A program made the position numbers and the translations under genes. Positions 63,339 to 64,000 of a stretch of 64,000 bases of DNA are shown here, piece by piece. Below the pieces are notes generated by a model, which was not told where the DNA came from, did no database searches, and saw only the letters and a list, made by a program, of their open reading frames with translations. Within the stretch, counting starts at the first letter, position 1, and every line of letters begins with the position of its first letter. The DNA is from Ruegeria marina. GTDB lineage: Bacteria > Pseudomonadota > Alphaproteobacteria > Rhodobacterales > Rhodobacteraceae. Location of the stretch: NCBI RefSeq assembly GCF_900101475.1, contig NZ_FMZV01000009.1, positions 62,001 to 126,000 on the forward strand. Direction: 5' to 3'.

Positions 63339-64000
63339 TCACGCCAGGGTACGTGTGACTTCCTCGCGCTCGAAGATCTCGATGATGTCGCCGGGGCGGA
63401 CATCGTCGTAATTCTCGAAGGCCATGCCGCATTCCTGGCCCGATTGGACCTCGGACACCTCGTCCTTGAACCGCTTGAGCGTCTTCAGCGTGCCTTCGTG
63501 GATCACGATGTTGTCACGCAGCAGGCGGACGCCGGCAGAGCGGCGGGCGACGCCCTCGGTAACCAGGCAGCCGGCAACCTTGCCGACGCCGGACACCTTG
63601 AACACTTCCTTGATCGTCGCATAGCCGATGAAGTTCTCGCGGATCTCGGCGCTCAGCAGGCCGCTCGCGGCCGCTTTGACGTCATCCACGAGGTCGTAGA
63701 TCACCGAATAGTAGCGGATCTCGACACCCTTCTGGTTCGCGGTATTGCGCGCGGTGGCATTGGCGCGGACGTTGAAGCCCATGATCGGTGCTCCGGATGC
63801 TTCCGCGAGACCCACATCGGTTTCGGTGATCGCACCAACGCCAGAATGCAGCACGCGTACGCGCACCTCGTCGTTACCGATCTTTTCCATCGCCTGAACG
63901 ATGGCTTCGGCGGAACCCTGCACATCAGCCTTCACCAGGATCGGCAGTTCGGCGACGTTCTCGTCGGCCTTGGCCTTGGCCATCAGCTGTTCCAGCGTGG
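63339..64000 (-). CDS. infB: Translation initiation factor IF-2 (3' part; 5' end outside window)
   Basis: Only the C-terminal about 220 residues are present, and the frame is open to the right edge. [20 protein letters not shown] starts domain IV's neighbourhood, [20 protein letters not shown] and [20 protein letters not shown] follow. The C-terminal fMet-tRNA-binding domain has [20 protein letters not shown] and ends [21 protein letters not shown]. The Met at 63983 is internal and not the start. Confidence 0.97.
   Translation of the reverse strand, partial: TLEQLMAKAKADENVAELPILVKADVQGSAEAIVQAMEKIGNDEVRVRVLHSGVGAITETDVGLAEASGAPIMGFNVRANATARNTANQKGVEIRYYSVIYDLVDDVKAAASGLLSAEIRENFIGYATIKEVFKVSGVGKVAGCLVTEGVARRSAGVRLLRDNIVIHEGTLKTLKRFKDEVSEVQSGQECGMAFENYDDVRPGDIIEIFEREEVTRTLA

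Overview
The window is a high-GC alphaproteobacterial chromosome segment. It most likely comes from a marine Rhodobacterales (Roseobacter group, Ruegeria/Silicibacter-like). The evidence is the order rho-mnmE-mnmG-rsmG-parA-parB, two perfect 16-bp alphaproteobacterial parS sites, a NavBac-type sodium channel of the kind known from Silicibacter, and GC-rich codon use with many convincing Shine-Dalgarno (SD) sequences. Almost all of it is core chromosome. I see no prophage, insertion sequence, CRISPR array, rRNA or tRNA. The parS/parAB block implies that the replication origin is not far away.

Layout. 1-6.7 kb: Rho (5' cut by the window edge), tRNA-modification genes mnmE/mnmG, rsmG and parAB. 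6.7-9.6 kb (minus): DUF454 protein, hemW, an XTP/dITP pyrophosphatase and rph. 9.6-11.3 kb: hrcA-grpE stress operon. 11.4-17.3 kb: mutS (minus), malic enzyme and a ribokinase-type sugar kinase. 17.3-22.2 kb: exported MsrA, a sulfotransferase-like protein, an SCP2-like protein, a DUF1810 protein, argG and ilvA. 22.2-24.4 kb: an Hpt protein divergent from a receiver-PP2C phosphatase, then a Nudix enzyme. 24.5-33.8 kb (plus): hslO, a NudL-type Nudix enzyme, CCA-adding enzyme, a tiny leader ORF, two ABC exporters, an RNA methyltransferase, a voltage-gated Na+ channel and an L,D-transpeptidase. 33.8-41.7 kb: a surface-glycan region (sulfotransferase, GT14-like enzyme, two paralogous GT2-like enzymes, kdsB, cysQ on minus; a capsule-type permease on plus). 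41.7-46.3 kb: a secreted SH3-like protein, alkB and dnaK-dnaJ. 46.3-53.9 kb: a TPP riboswitch followed by a ten-gene thiamine synthesis/salvage/uptake operon. 53.9-64 kb: radC, a PBP-OmpA fusion, a secreted unknown protein, secA, a parvulin, argJ, mutT, a free-standing 45-residue small protein, and the 3' end of infB.

How the genes work together. HrcA, GrpE, DnaK and DnaJ are the main heat-shock chaperone set, and dnaK has a RpoH-like promoter. CysQ removes the PAP made by sulfotransferases and KdsB makes CMP-Kdo, so the glycan region reads as a sulfated surface-polysaccharide module. The thiamine operon pairs a full thiazole branch (ThiO, ThiS, ThiG, a ThiF-rhodanese fusion) with pyrimidine uptake and salvage (NMT1-like ABC importer, TenA, ThiD) and coupling by ThiE; no thiC lies in the window.

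Most unusual observations: (1) an 8-codon ORF (MNYGLWFG) with a perfect SD in the leader of the ABC-exporter pair, suggesting translation-dependent control; (2) a composite intergenic repeat, a variable hairpin followed by GGAGTATTT...AAGATgAAG, present three times at gene 3' ends; (3) a 45-codon monocistronic gene between mutT and infB; (4) a patch of rare codons over the Rho Walker B region. Numbers such as GC content were judged by eye, not computed.
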